From positions 5,285,814 to 5,349,813 of the forward strand of contig NC_061138.1 of the NCBI RefSeq assembly GCF_905220365.1: DNA of 64,000 nt, given 5' to 3'. Both the position numbers and the translations under genes were made by a program. Position 1 is the first letter of the stretch, and each line of letters begins with the position of its first letter. The notes under the pieces were generated by a model. The model was not told the origin of the DNA. It did not search any database and saw only the letters and a list, made by a program, of their open reading frames with translations. Origin of the DNA: Vanessa cardui. Its lineage: Eukaryota > Arthropoda > Insecta > Lepidoptera > Nymphalidae. Below, piece by piece: positions 47,064 through 58,657 of the stretch.

Positions 47064-48038
47064 ATGGCACAGAATGGAATCGAAAATGAAATCAAGGCAT
47101 CTGCTTTGGAACTCATCGGGAACACACCTATAGTCGCCCTCGACAGGCTCTGGCCGGGACCAGGTCGTATCCTTGCGAAATGTGAATTCATGAATCCTGG
47201 AGCATCTATCAAGTGCCGTTCATCACTTCATATGATAGAAAAGGCTCGTGAAGATGGTGATTTAAAGCCCGGCGCACCAGTCCTTGAGGTAACTTCTGGA
47301 AATCAGGGATGCGGCCTGGCTGTTGTATGTGCTGTACTTGGGCATCCATTGACCCTAACCATGTCTAAGGGTAACAGTGTACAGCGAGCGATACATATGG
47401 AAGCTCTCGGTGCGAAGTGTATTAGAGTACCTCAAGTAGAAGGTACTTACGGCAACGTGACCTTGGCCGATGTAAAAGCAGCGGAAGCGGAGGGCTTGAG
47501 ATTAGTCGAAGAAACGGGTGCTTATTATGTCAATCAATTCAATAATAAGATGAACGCTGATTCACATTACTGCAACACTGGACCTGAAATCTGGCGACAA
47601 ACTGGACAGCATGTTGATGCGTTTGTAGCAACAGTCGGTACTGCAGGTACGTTTACTGGAACTTCTAAATACCTCAAGGAAAAAAATAGGAATATTAAGT
47701 GTTTTGTCGTCGAGCCAAAAGGTTCTGAGCCAATTAAGGGATGCCCCATTACGAAACCATTACACGTTCTTCAAGGATCAGGATATGGATGTGTCCCTAA
47801 TTTATTTGACTTTGAGAATATGGACGAAACTATTAGCATTACTGATGATGAAGCAAAGCATTTTATGAAACTTATCGGTGAGAAGGAAGGTTTATATGTG
47901 GGATACACGAGCGGGGCCAATGTGGCCGCGGCAGTCAAGCTGTTGGAATCAGGAAAGTTGCCGAAGGATGCTTGGGTCGTTACCCTCTTGAATGATAGCG
48001 GATTAAAGTACACCCCAGTGCCTGATGAGCTGACATAA
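47064..48038 (+). CDS. Cysteine synthase / beta-cyanoalanine synthase-like PLP enzyme, probably of bacterial origin
   Basis: An intronless frame of 324 residues. It belongs to the fold-type II PLP enzymes of the cysteine synthase/CBS catalytic-core family. Landmarks: ELIGNTPIVALDRL (16-29), NPGASIKCR with the PLP-binding Lys50, TSGNQG (77-82, substrate loop), phosphate-binding GTAGT (192-196), VEPKGSEP (216-223), GYTSGANVAAA (280-290) and NDSGLKY (310-316), whose Ser contacts the PLP ring. There is no heme domain and no CBS-domain tail, so it is not the animal cystathionine beta-synthase. Two positions are unusual: K-Cys-R instead of K-Asp-R after the lysine, and Gln for Thr in TSGNTG. Related genes in Lepidoptera and spider mites are reported as acquired from bacteria and make beta-cyanoalanine from cyanide and cysteine. 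Assignment to that group is inference from wording and lack of introns. Confidence 0.88.
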   Translation: MAQNGIENEIKASALELIGNTPIVALDRLWPGPGRILAKCEFMNPGASIKCRSSLHMIEKAREDGDLKPGAPVLEVTSGNQGCGLAVVCAVLGHPLTLTMSKGNSVQRAIHMEALGAKCIRVPQVEGTYGNVTLADVKAAEAEGLRLVEETGAYYVNQFNNKMNADSHYCNTGPEIWRQTGQHVDAFVATVGTAGTFTGTSKYLKEKNRNIKCFVVEPKGSEPIKGCPITKPLHVLQGSGYGCVPNLFDFENMDETISITDDEAKHFMKLIGEKEGLYVGYTSGANVAAAVKLLESGKLPKDAWVVTLLNDSGLKYTPVPDELT

Positions 48039-48599
48039 TATAAAATATTTATAATTGACGTATAAATTTTACTTGTAATTAATAGAAATATTTATTCGCT
48101 TTTACTATCTAAATTTATATCGTCTAAACTGTAACATCGTATAAGATAACAGTTTGTTTATTTAATTATTAAGATAAAACATTTATATATTTATCTACAT
48201 AGATATTCATAGTGTTAATACTGTCTACGTTTTAAATTAGCATATATTACATATTTTGTTTATAAAATAAAATAACCCATTTGTGTAATGGAACTACATA
48301 TATCAATAAGGAGATGACCTTTATATGTGTTAAATATTGATTATACATAAAATGCTTTATTATAAGATCAATGACAGTTGATATTTGAGTTTTAAAGTTT
48401 TATGAATTCAATTAATATTTGGGATACAATATGAAACGGCTATTATGAAACTGAGATGTTTACATTATTTTTTAAGTGTAATTGATAAATTATTCTAGGT
48501 GTAATTTTTTCGTGCAATATATTTATTGCTTTTTATTTAATTTATATGTTAGATAATTGTACCATCTATGTAATTATTCTGTACAATATATTGTTAAAC

Positions 48600-48605
48600 A
48601 ATAAA
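48600..48605 (+). terminator. Candidate polyadenylation signal of the CYS gene
   Basis: AATAAA 560 bases after the stop, followed by a T-rich stretch. Another AATAAA lies at about 48266, followed by TTTGTGTAATG, which could give a shorter transcript. Confidence 0.4.
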
Positions 48606-49010
48606 ATTGTTATTACAATACTTTTTGTCTATTAATATTTTAGCTTCATGTTATAAATGCCTGTTATTTACAGTAAGTATTCAAAGTGACTTTAAATGTT
48701 TACTGACTTCATAAATTAAGTAATTATACATGTTTTAGTAAAACAGCGTTACGCGGAAGACGTGCTTAGGTCAATAAGGAAGGTATACTTTTTTTTGACA
48801 TAGACTAAAACGCTTTGTTAAACAAAATTAAACTAAATCTGTTTGTATCTATTTAGGCAAAATGTGTCATCTATATCGACTTTAGTGAAATGGAAGTTGG
48901 TTTATAGGGTACTATTTTGTGACTTGGAACTGCTCTTACTCCTTATCTTGGAAGTATTGTCACTGATCAAGATTAATAAAAATATATCGGAATGATTTCT
49001 CTGACTACCA

Positions 49011-49296
49011 GTCATCATCATCATTAACACCCTTTACATTCTCCACTGCTGGGTTGAGACCTCCTCTCCCTTTGAGGAGAAGGTTTGAAGCATATTCCAA
49101 CACGCTGCTCCAATGCGAGTTGACACTGAAAATTTGTCACATGCAGGTTTCCTCACGATGTTCTCCTTCACCGCCGAGCACAAGTTGAATTATAAACACA
49201 AATGAAGTACATGAAAATTCAGTGGTGCTTGTCTGGGTTTGAACCCACAATCATCGGTTAAGATGCACGCGTTCTAACCACTGGGCCATCTCGACT
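49011..49296 (-). mobile_element. tRNA-derived SINE copy (f), with full head
   Basis: The best copy for judging the family. On the - strand it starts AGTCGAGATGGCCCAGTGG, giving the A box TGGCCCAGTGG (49288-49278), followed by the B box GGTTCAAACCC (49245-49235). The body follows, and the tail ends in ATG repeats. It resembles the butterfly tRNA SINEs known as Metulj; the name is an inference. Confidence 0.9.
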
Positions 49297-49609
49297 AAAA
49301 ATATACCACCAGTGCTAGTACAAGTAAGTAGTCAAACAAAGAAGCTTAGTAAACGTATATAATCGCACACGTATATTAGTCTTAATATAATAATTATGCA
49401 TAAAGAAACTTGCAAAAGCGGGAGGATGTTTTTAATTTTATTACATTTTATTGCAAATGTCGAGTCGGCGAACTTAGAGAGCGCCGGCGACTAACGACTT
49501 TCGAAACTGTAATTTAACGTCATTGATTTCACAACAGCCCATTAAGGATATGTCCATATAGAATTGGCAAAAAACATCTGATCTATCCTGCGTTTGCAGC
49601 TGTTGCCAA

Positions 49610-49960
49610 TTACTAAAAAATCTCCGCTTGTTATGTGGGCGTTTTACACGATTTTATGCGATCGAATGCCGTTTAAAATTTTTGGTGAACGATTCGAATT
49701 CGTCCTATTTGGTTTTTTATTACGCTCTAGGCGAGGAGTCGTGCAAAAAAATCGAATAATCGCTTAGTTTGTTCCGCTAATTACTGTGGACGATTCGATT
49801 TGGACGAACCGTTCTTGGAAACGAGCTGTTGAACTCAATTACTATCAATTTGACTGACACCATAGAGCGGGCATTAAGGAGAATAAACAACACACTAATT
49901 GTGTTTTATCTCGATTGTAATTATTCGATAACGACCTCATAAGCACTCTTCAATTCAAGA
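49610..49960. promoter_or_regulatory. Candidate conserved non-coding island
   Basis: A 350-base stretch of mixed composition with no repeat signature. It has several GATTCGA/ACGATTCG-like words (about 49690, 49790) and AATTA/TAATT homeodomain-like cores. It lies 1.6 kb downstream of CYS. The regulatory role is a guess from composition. Confidence 0.2.
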
Positions 49961-52900
49961 GTATTAATAATAAAGACGTTTTTGTTGATGCTAATATTAA
50001 ATGTCTTTATTCATTATATTATTTACTTTTATACCTTCTAATAATGTGTTGCCTTTTGTTTATCCTTCCGTTCGGGATATGTAAAAAACTCGTTTATAGA
50101 TTTAGGTTATGTCAGTGATACTTACAGCTCGAAATGTCCTCAGTCGAATGAATAACTTATAGATATCGCTGGATTCGATGGTCAACTACTCTACGCAAGA
50201 ATGCCATAGTTTTATAACGCAAGTTGTTATTGAATTAAGATTCTTACAGAGAGGTTTACATTATTATATGGAAGAAAAGTTTAACGGTATAAAACAATAT
50301 TTACCATAAAGCCAATCATCCTATGATACTCGGAGCAATGTGCAAACAGCTCAGTTAATGGGTATTTCCTTTTATTTATTTGCCAACCTTTATTTGTTCG
50401 TTTATTTGCGATCGTGCCTCAATCGCCTTCGAGGAATTTAGCGAGTGTAACCCCAAATAAAGATGAGCACACATATCATTTATACAGCTAGAGAATTGAT
50501 ATCTTGATAATTTTATATTGCAATCATGCTATGATAGGAGGGTATCTCAATCAGTTGTATATATACTAATAAACTCAATTTCTTCGATTTATGTTCGTTG
50601 TATTTTGCGAGTTTTTAATAAGTACATTTTTAAAGAAAAAACTAATATGACCTGTGTCCATATACTTATATGTTTTTTTTTGTGCGCGTACCTACTACGA
50701 TAGTTATGAACGTGTTTATAAATTAGTTAAAGCTTATAGTTAAGATAAGAAATAAATACATACATTTTTAAGAACCGGAAGTTTTGAGTTATCAATGATA
50801 GATCGTTTGGCGACACCTTTATTAACAATGTTTTTAAGAAATACTGTTTTTATTTTTAAATAATCAATATCCAATCATTTGTTTTAATTTACTTCGTACA
50901 TTTAATTTTTTTTTTTATTTTGAGAAGTATAACCCTATACTACAATGTCGAATATAAACAAATATTGCACTTCATATATTCATAGAACTTGTATTTTGGA
51001 AATAACACAATTCTTCTAAATTGCAAAGTATAAACCGCAGTTTTTGTTATTACCAAACGTCTTAAATTATGTTGGGTTACAAGTAAACCGTACAAATGAT
51101 ATTACGTTACTTTCATTTTTTTTAAACATGTGCAGTTTTTTTTTCTAACTTAATGGAGACACGTTAGAGATCTACCTGTAATAAGACAAACAAAAAATGT
51201 TTTGTAGTGTCTAAAGCAAACACCGTTCGCTTCCAAAGCCGGGATCGATTATTTATTTTCTCTATAAATAATGTATATGCTAATGACGGATGTATTCTAT
51301 GTTCTTCCTGATATTACATAACATAAATTATCATAATATGAAAGTGTCGTGTTAATCGAATCATTAACATTCGCGATAATTATCAAAGACAAACATACAA
51401 AACATACTAACTAACTTTGATGACTACATTATACACCCCTTTCCTTCGTTCTATCGTCACATTTTTTTCAAATTAGGTGCGTAACCACACAGTTATTTTA
51501 CAACCAATCTTAAAAAAGCTATTAACTCTTAAGTTCAATAAAACTGCTTAATTGTGTCTATTTGAGACTAAGTGAATCCAAGGTTTAATAATAATAATTT
51601 GTACTGTTCACTTCCTAGGACTTAAGAGTTATTTTCTCACTTAAACTCACTTAAAATGCGAGTATTTATGTAAAGTTCATTAGTTTCTCTTTTAAGAAAA
51701 TCAAATGCCTGTAAATGCATATTCAATGTTTCATAAGTTATTACTTATTATTAATGCCGTCTAAAAGGGTCACAACTAACTAGCGAACTTGTCAAAAATA
51801 TGTATATATTAAATAAAAAGGAATAATTCAATCGTCACTGTTACAATAAAGTAATTATTGACACTCGATAGATACTTGAGTGCAAATTAAGAAACGTGGA
51901 CAGAAAACCTGTTATTGAAATTACTGTCTAATATAAGAATTTTAATAGTGGCGCCAAAGCAATTTAATAACCGACCCAGTGGCAATCGTGTCGATGTTTT
52001 TTTCGCGGCAAATTGATATGATGATTTACTTATTATGCTGTGATAAAATTTTGTTTGTTTATTCCTATACATTTAATATGCATTATAGTATGCATATTAA
52101 ATTAACATGAAATAATATTGTCTTTATCAAAAACCTGCAGTTTTATATTCTCTTCTTTCTTTAATATGGGTTGTGTTATTATTATACAATTTCATGAAAG
52201 ATAAAATTGTATTATGATAGTCTATAGACCCTAAACAAATACGTTTAAAATTAATCACAATATCCCTAATATTAAACATAATCACGTATATACATTTGTA
52301 TAATAATAGTTTAATAAAATACGCCAAATCCTATTTGGAATTAAACAAATTCCACCGGACACCGGCCAAATGTACTGAGAAAAACGATTGTAACACAGGC
52401 ATTTTTCCTATTTCGAAATGCAACAAATTTCAAGAGTAAAGCGACTTAGGAAATTTAACTTATTTCGTTTCTTTGTTCCAAATGTTCTAAAAAGTTTACC
52501 TTCATAGAGTTGCCGCTGTGCGTTGATAGTAAATGAGGAGAAATATGATTATATAATATTATGAGTAGGTAATCCATTAATTGTTCTCCAGATACCTGTC
52601 ATAGTTGTAAAACTATTCGATCAAGTAGTGAATGATTGACGCATTCTCATCTACATTTTATCTAAAAAATTGTCTTAAACAACGTATTTCCTGCTCTCCC
52701 GATGCGTGTAAGCTAATTTCGATATAGCTTAGCGATTATGTCTAATCTATTAAATGGCTCCATGACATTCCGTTGTAACGAACTAACGAGTGTAGGTGGA
52801 ACTTCCTCCGCAACAGGTCTTCGTGCGATAGCGCATTCGAATTGATTTAATCAGTGTCAATATTGACGAAGAGGCGTGGTGGGAATCGAGCAGTGTGCAC

Positions 52901-53739
52901 AGGTGGCTCGGCTTACTGTTATTGAGGATGTTTGAGATATTTCTAACGAAAGAGTTATGAAAATTCCTCTTAATAAGGGTGTGACTTTGTTTTTTTTTAA
53001 TTGTTTTGGAATGATATTCGCGTAGACTCTGGATATGGTTTTATTTTTTAACGATTTTATTTTAGGCCAGTATTAAATCAGCGATGCGCAGTTGCAATTA
53101 CTTAGTACAAGCATCTTATTTAACTTAAATCTTATATTAACAGACATTTCAATCCTTTTTTTTATATTAAACTTATAAAGGAAATAAAGTTTTTGCAGGC
53201 CCACCCGAATTTTTTGATTCAAAATTATTGTATATTTTTTTTATTCAAAGGGACAGTGTAATAAGAATTACAAAGACAGAATCTTCGATGCAGTGTTCTT
53301 ATCAACGAAGGCGATTATTTGCTCATTTGCCTTTCAATAAAAAATAGTTGAAAAAAGTCGTGCTTAAATAAATTGAATTCACAATAATAAATATATTTCA
53401 TCAGCTCATCTAAGGTTATCTTCATTAATTTGAACAAGTCAGAAAGTGAAAATAATTGTGATAAAATCATTAACCTTTGCCATTACCATAAAACTTAAGT
53501 GTAAATATATTATCTTTATTGTTTATTCTTAAAAAAATGAATTTCGTCATTTGAAGACATAACGAGTCGAGTAAATATTATTAAGGTAAAAACATCACAT
53601 TTTTATTACATTTTGAAATCAAATTTTATCTTACGTATATTATAAGTAAATATACTAGTTTGTTGTTAGTGTTATTAGTCCGCGTAATATATCCCCTATC
53701 TCCCGCTTTTCTATCGCTAACTTTGTTACTATTATTTTA

Positions 53740-53920
53740 TAACTAGCTGTGCCCGCGCATTCGTGTACATTTTAATATAACAAAAAAAAATATTTTTGTG
53801 GTCGAAGTTACTCCTTATTACGTCAGCTATCTATCAGTGAAGGTCCCATTAAAATCGGTAGAGCCGTTGCAGAAATTAGCACAGACATAGTATATTTACC
53901 GTGTTCATATATGTACATAT
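53740..53920. repeat. Dispersed element with GCCCGCGCATTCGTG start
   Basis: AACTAGCTGTGCCCGCGCAT, then CAGTGAAGGTCCCATTAAAA and TCGGTAGAGCCGTTGCAGAA, resemble the block at 27905-28020. Short and non-coding. Confidence 0.45.
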
Positions 53921-54227
53921 ACATATTTAATAAAAAGTGATTATTTTATTATCACAAACGGACATTCGAATTTTATTATACGCATACATGATCGGCTGAG
54001 TGGTTAAGACGTCAAAGCATACGAAATTAGTTTCACGCTTATAATATTAGTTAAGATCAATGAAGGTTAGAGTTTACTACATGTCCGTTTGTGTAATACA
54101 GCACCTATTACACTATTTACAAGACATTCTATCGCAAATAACAATTATATTCCGATGTGAAGGATAAGTGAGCGTGTTTAAAGGTTGGCGGGATGTTGGC
54201 GAGGTAATGAATAAATAAAAATTTTAA

Positions 54228-55440
54228 CAAAAAGAAAAACCGACTTCAAACAAAACACTATTTTAAAAAAAATGAATATGCACGAAAAAGTAATAAAAAT
54301 AATTGCGTATTCAACATATTTTTTAGAGTCTTCCTAAGTTAAATGAAATGAAAAATATTAGACTACTTAAAAGTCGATTAACGATTATATCATGTAGTTA
54401 TACCAATAAAACCCTACAGTATATCTATCAAAAAACAATACGAGAATACTTTAACAAATAAAGCAAAAATAGACTTTCGAAAATGCGGATTTAATACATC
54501 ACGCGGCGTAAACTACAAGGATCGCTCGAAAGAGCTGTAATCGAACTCAGCAAAAAAACTTTGAAAAAGACCAACTATATTTCGTACATCATATAACATC
54601 ACATCACATACACAAAATTTGATTAAAGATAGTAAGAAATTCTGCCCCATATCGCACCCTAACTGCGAGCCGTATAGGAGTTCCATCACTACATAGTATA
54701 AAACAAAGTCGCTTTCTCTGTCCCTATATCTTTAAATCTACGCAACGGATTTTGATGCGGTTTTTTTTAAAAGATGGTGTGATTCAAGGGGAAGGTTTGT
54801 GTATGTAAAACATGAACAATATAGTAAAGAAACACTGATAATTTTAGAAGTTTGCGATGTGATGTCGTATATAAACAAATTCTGTAGTATATTTAGTATC
54901 AGTATTGCACCCGTGCGAAGCCGGGGTGGGTAGCTAGTTGATTATAATATTCGACTATGATAATTACATAAACATAACCACATTACGGAAGGTGACTCAA
55001 ATATCCAAATATCCTATAAATAAAAGATTCGACCGAGTATCGCTAACGTGCTCCTCAGAATTGTTCCGTTCCCTTCCGTTCCGTTACTTTGTCATGGATC
55101 CTGTGCTCAGAACCTTACCAAACTTTCACCAAATTACTCTTGAAGTATATATTTTATAATAAAAAAAGAATTATCAAAATTGGTTAACGTGATTTTCAGT
55201 TATTCACCTATTTGTCGCGCATATACATAATGCAAATTTAAGACTTATGTCGTTTTCACATGGATACCATCATCGGAAAAAAAATAAAAAAAAATGGGAC
55301 CCCACGGGAAGCACTACCTTTCAAACAAAAAAAAATTATCAAAATCGGTCCACCCAGTGAAAAGTTATGAGGTAACAAACATAAAAAAAAAGAATACAGA
55401 CGAATTGATAACCTCCTCCTTTTGGAAGTCGGTTGAAAAA
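54228..55440. repeat. Repeat block bounded by inverted ACCGACTTC ends, with nested element
   Basis: The left end reads AGAAAAACCGACTTCAAAC and the right end TTTGGAAGTCGGTTGAAAAA, an imperfect inverted pair. Inside lie TCGGTCCACCCAGTGAAAAG-type blocks and the element at 54688-54937. Ends and nesting suggest a transposon with a second insertion, but no transposase is visible. Confidence 0.45.
54688..54937 (-). repeat. Helitron-like dispersed element, copy 2
   Basis: The inverted relative of 45268-45535, starting ACATAGTATAAAACAAAGTC and ending GCACCCGTGCGAAGCCGGGG. Its middle shares ACACTGATAATTTTAGAAGT with copy 1 in reverse. Confidence 0.6.
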
Positions 55441-58400
55441 GAAAAAATATTTTTAATTTTATATTACAATGTAATTGGTAATAGATATCATATTTGAGCG
55501 TCTGCCTTTTAAAGTTAACTAAAAGAACACATTAAAAAATGTATCGAAATGTAAACCATAATTTTAATTTTTAATTATTAACAAATATAACTGATTAGTA
55601 TTTTATTGTGTTTCAAGCTATCTATTTACCGTATTAATATCAATTATATATATTTCAACGAGTATTTTTTTCATATAGTTTTATTTTGATTTATTCAATA
55701 TCCAATGCAACCTTGTCTTGAGTATTTGTTTTCAAATCAGATTAATTTGTAAGGCTTTAAGCTGAGGCTCACGCGTCAGTTCATTGTTTCTTTGTCATTA
55801 TATAAACGAGTATTTATTCGTCATATATACATTTAAAAATGTTCCAATATTCTAAATATCAATTTAGGAAACTCCTCTTATTTTGAAGACGGTTAAAATG
55901 GAAAGTTTTCTATTTGGTTTTAATTTCAGCTTTCTAGAACTGATTATTATGATTCTGTGATTTTCACTCTTGTTTAAAATAATCAGGAAGTAATTGTTAT
56001 GTTCAGATCTAAAATATAACATTTACGCTAAACATAAAAGATACGTTTATTTATTAGCAAGACATTTTCTTGTACCTCAAATCTACAAATAAATACTCAT
56101 TAAATATGAATATATAATTAATATGAAACATTAAACATTTTTAAATTCTAAATTACTTACGAAAACAATATTAATCTGGATAATTTTATAACAGGTGGCA
56201 ACACTAAGTAATAGGTACTATAATTCATTTAATCTGTTACTAGCACACAGCTGCTAAGCTACTAGCTCGCAAGGCATAGCGGATCAGCGAAGAAAATCGT
56301 CATTTTCCTGCACCAGGTGTTCATAATATATTTTCTACGTCTAATGATTCAGATCAAGATATATAACTCAAAATAATATTTATTATTGTTGATTTTTATT
56401 AATAAGATGTGATGATAAAATTGGCAAAAGCTTATTAAAATTCATGTGATTTAAAACATTTGAAATAAAATATGGAGGCCATTTGCAAACCTGATTCTAT
56501 TCATGTTGTCAACAGGATTGCAATTATTAGAAAGCCAGGCGCTCTACATAGTCTCAGAGAATTATGAATTAATTATTCATATATATATGGACTAAATTAA
56601 TTTTTTTTTAATATCAAGTACAATATTTTTGTTGACAAATTGGTTATTTATTTCTTAAAAGTTGAAGAAGTTTTTATGGATTCTGCACATTCCTTTTTAT
56701 CATATTTAATACTAAAGCTACAATAATTAAATTTTGCACTTTTATAAATTATAATGTATTTGTATTTAAAAAAAGATCTGTTTAATAATGGTGGCAACAG
56801 TATGTATAAGTATATAAACATAAAATTAATATTTACACATTTGATGAAATTATATTTTGATAAATCTACCAATACAAGTGAAAATTTTTCACTCGTTTCA
56901 CAAAAAGGCGTTGTCTGCACAACGTAATTAGAAAGACCTGTCCTTATCATATTTTATATACATAAACAATATCTCATATCACTTAAATGAATAATAAAAC
57001 GGTGTAGCAAATTTTGAATTTAATAAATCTCGATAGGAAGAAAATGTACGCATAATATAAATTTATAGCTTTTAATGAAGTTGTCATTTCAGCTGCGTGT
57101 AGTCCGCTATAAAATAATAGTGAGGATTATTTCTATGCTTTATCTTAGCTATTGTGATTGGAGTACGGCGGCAGGTGGTGGCGGCCATTACGCGTTTCCT
57201 ATTAGAATCGTGTTAGAGAGACTATTCTGTAATTATTGTACATGTAGGGTTACCAGCTGATAAAAGGTAAGTAACAATAGAAATCGAATATAAAATAATG
57301 AAATTGTACGAATAGGTTATTCTTATAATTCTAAATAAAAATAGACACAAATTTCAGTGTTAAGTGGTTCTTCATTATTTTGTTAATATTTTTCAAATTA
57401 GAATCTGCTTGACCACTTTTTTTGTAACTGAAAGTTACCAATGATAAAAAGTAAAAGATTTGACATGGTTAAACACATGAAGAAGTAAGGATATTGATTA
57501 AAAGACAAAAGGTAAATAGGTACTCTGTGTTTTTTGCTGGTTCTTCTTGGAAGAATGTATGATTACATACATTCCGAACAGTTGCTATCTTTACGTAAGA
57601 AAGTATATATTCATCAGAACATGATAGTATCTACTTGAATAAATAATATTTTGGTTTAAATTTGTTATAAAATATAAATGATATTTTATTAATAATTTTT
57701 TCGTCAGCGTTAAGTTTACTAAGCTTAATATTATTTAAACAGAAAATTTTATAATAGAATTAAATATAATGATAATAAATAAAATTCTCATTAAAAAAGC
57801 TATGGATAAGTATATGCGCTAAGAATTTGAATATACAAGTAAGTCAGCTCATATTACCTAGACAAAATGCATTACTTCTTCAGCGCCATATTTTTGCCTT
57901 ATTCTAAATTTTGCGTATTTGTCTTTGTTTATTGACCCTTTGATCGGACGATGGGGTTAATTTAAATATGGTATTATAATTAAAAAAACACAAATCATTT
58001 TTGAGAAAGCTTCTGCAATATGATAATCGCTAAATTTGTATGGCTATCATTTACGACATTATATCATGCACGTGCGAAATAAAAAGTAAAAATAAATAAA
58101 TAACAGTAGATTTATATAGTAAGCGTATCGCTAGTAAATTTTGCCAGAATTTTGGTACAACAGGTTACTTAATATTTAATTTTTAATCGACTTTAAATTT
58201 GACATATGTCATTAAGGATTTTCCTTTTAATTCCCATAAAAATTGGTATTTTCTTCTAGTGAACTAAACAATCGGCTCATAACTCTGTCTACTTCTAGGT
58301 CCGCAGCCCTGCGTGAGAATAGCAGGTGCACGGCGCCCACATACTACAAAGCACATTAATCTATTGACATTAACCGACGGAAATCACAGGCATGCATCTT

Positions 58401-58657
58401 AAATCTATTGTTGCTCTTCATAAAATCGTTAATTTAACATTTCAAAAACATTTAACATCAGAGAACGATAGCTAAGTAAACATTGATATTTTAACTAAAT
58501 AGCGACAAAACTGAATTTATGCTTCCTTATGTGACCGTTGCTTTATATTGTTTTATTTTCCTTAGAGACAGATACAATAAAACTTTGAATTATTTTTGCT
58601 TCACACCTTATTCCACTTTAAAAAAAAATTTAAATGATTTTTTTATTTGTAATATTA

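Larger units (their letters stand above)
48606..58657. other. Gene desert right of the CYS gene
   Basis: No coding exon could be supported. It contains SINE copy (f), a GC-richer island at 49610-49960, repeat blocks at 53740-53920 and 54228-55440, and GC-richer patches at 52780-52930 and 57160-57200. Long open frames here are AT-rich and lack recognisable domains. Confidence 0.45.

Noticed and set aside
49235..49288. tRNA-like A and B boxes on the - strand
   Set aside because: They form the head of a dispersed SINE and do not fold into a complete tRNA gene with an acceptor stem.
56648..56950. 100-codon - strand frame
   Set aside because: AT-driven open frame rich in Ile, Tyr, Phe and Lys with no domain or signal; expected by chance in this composition.
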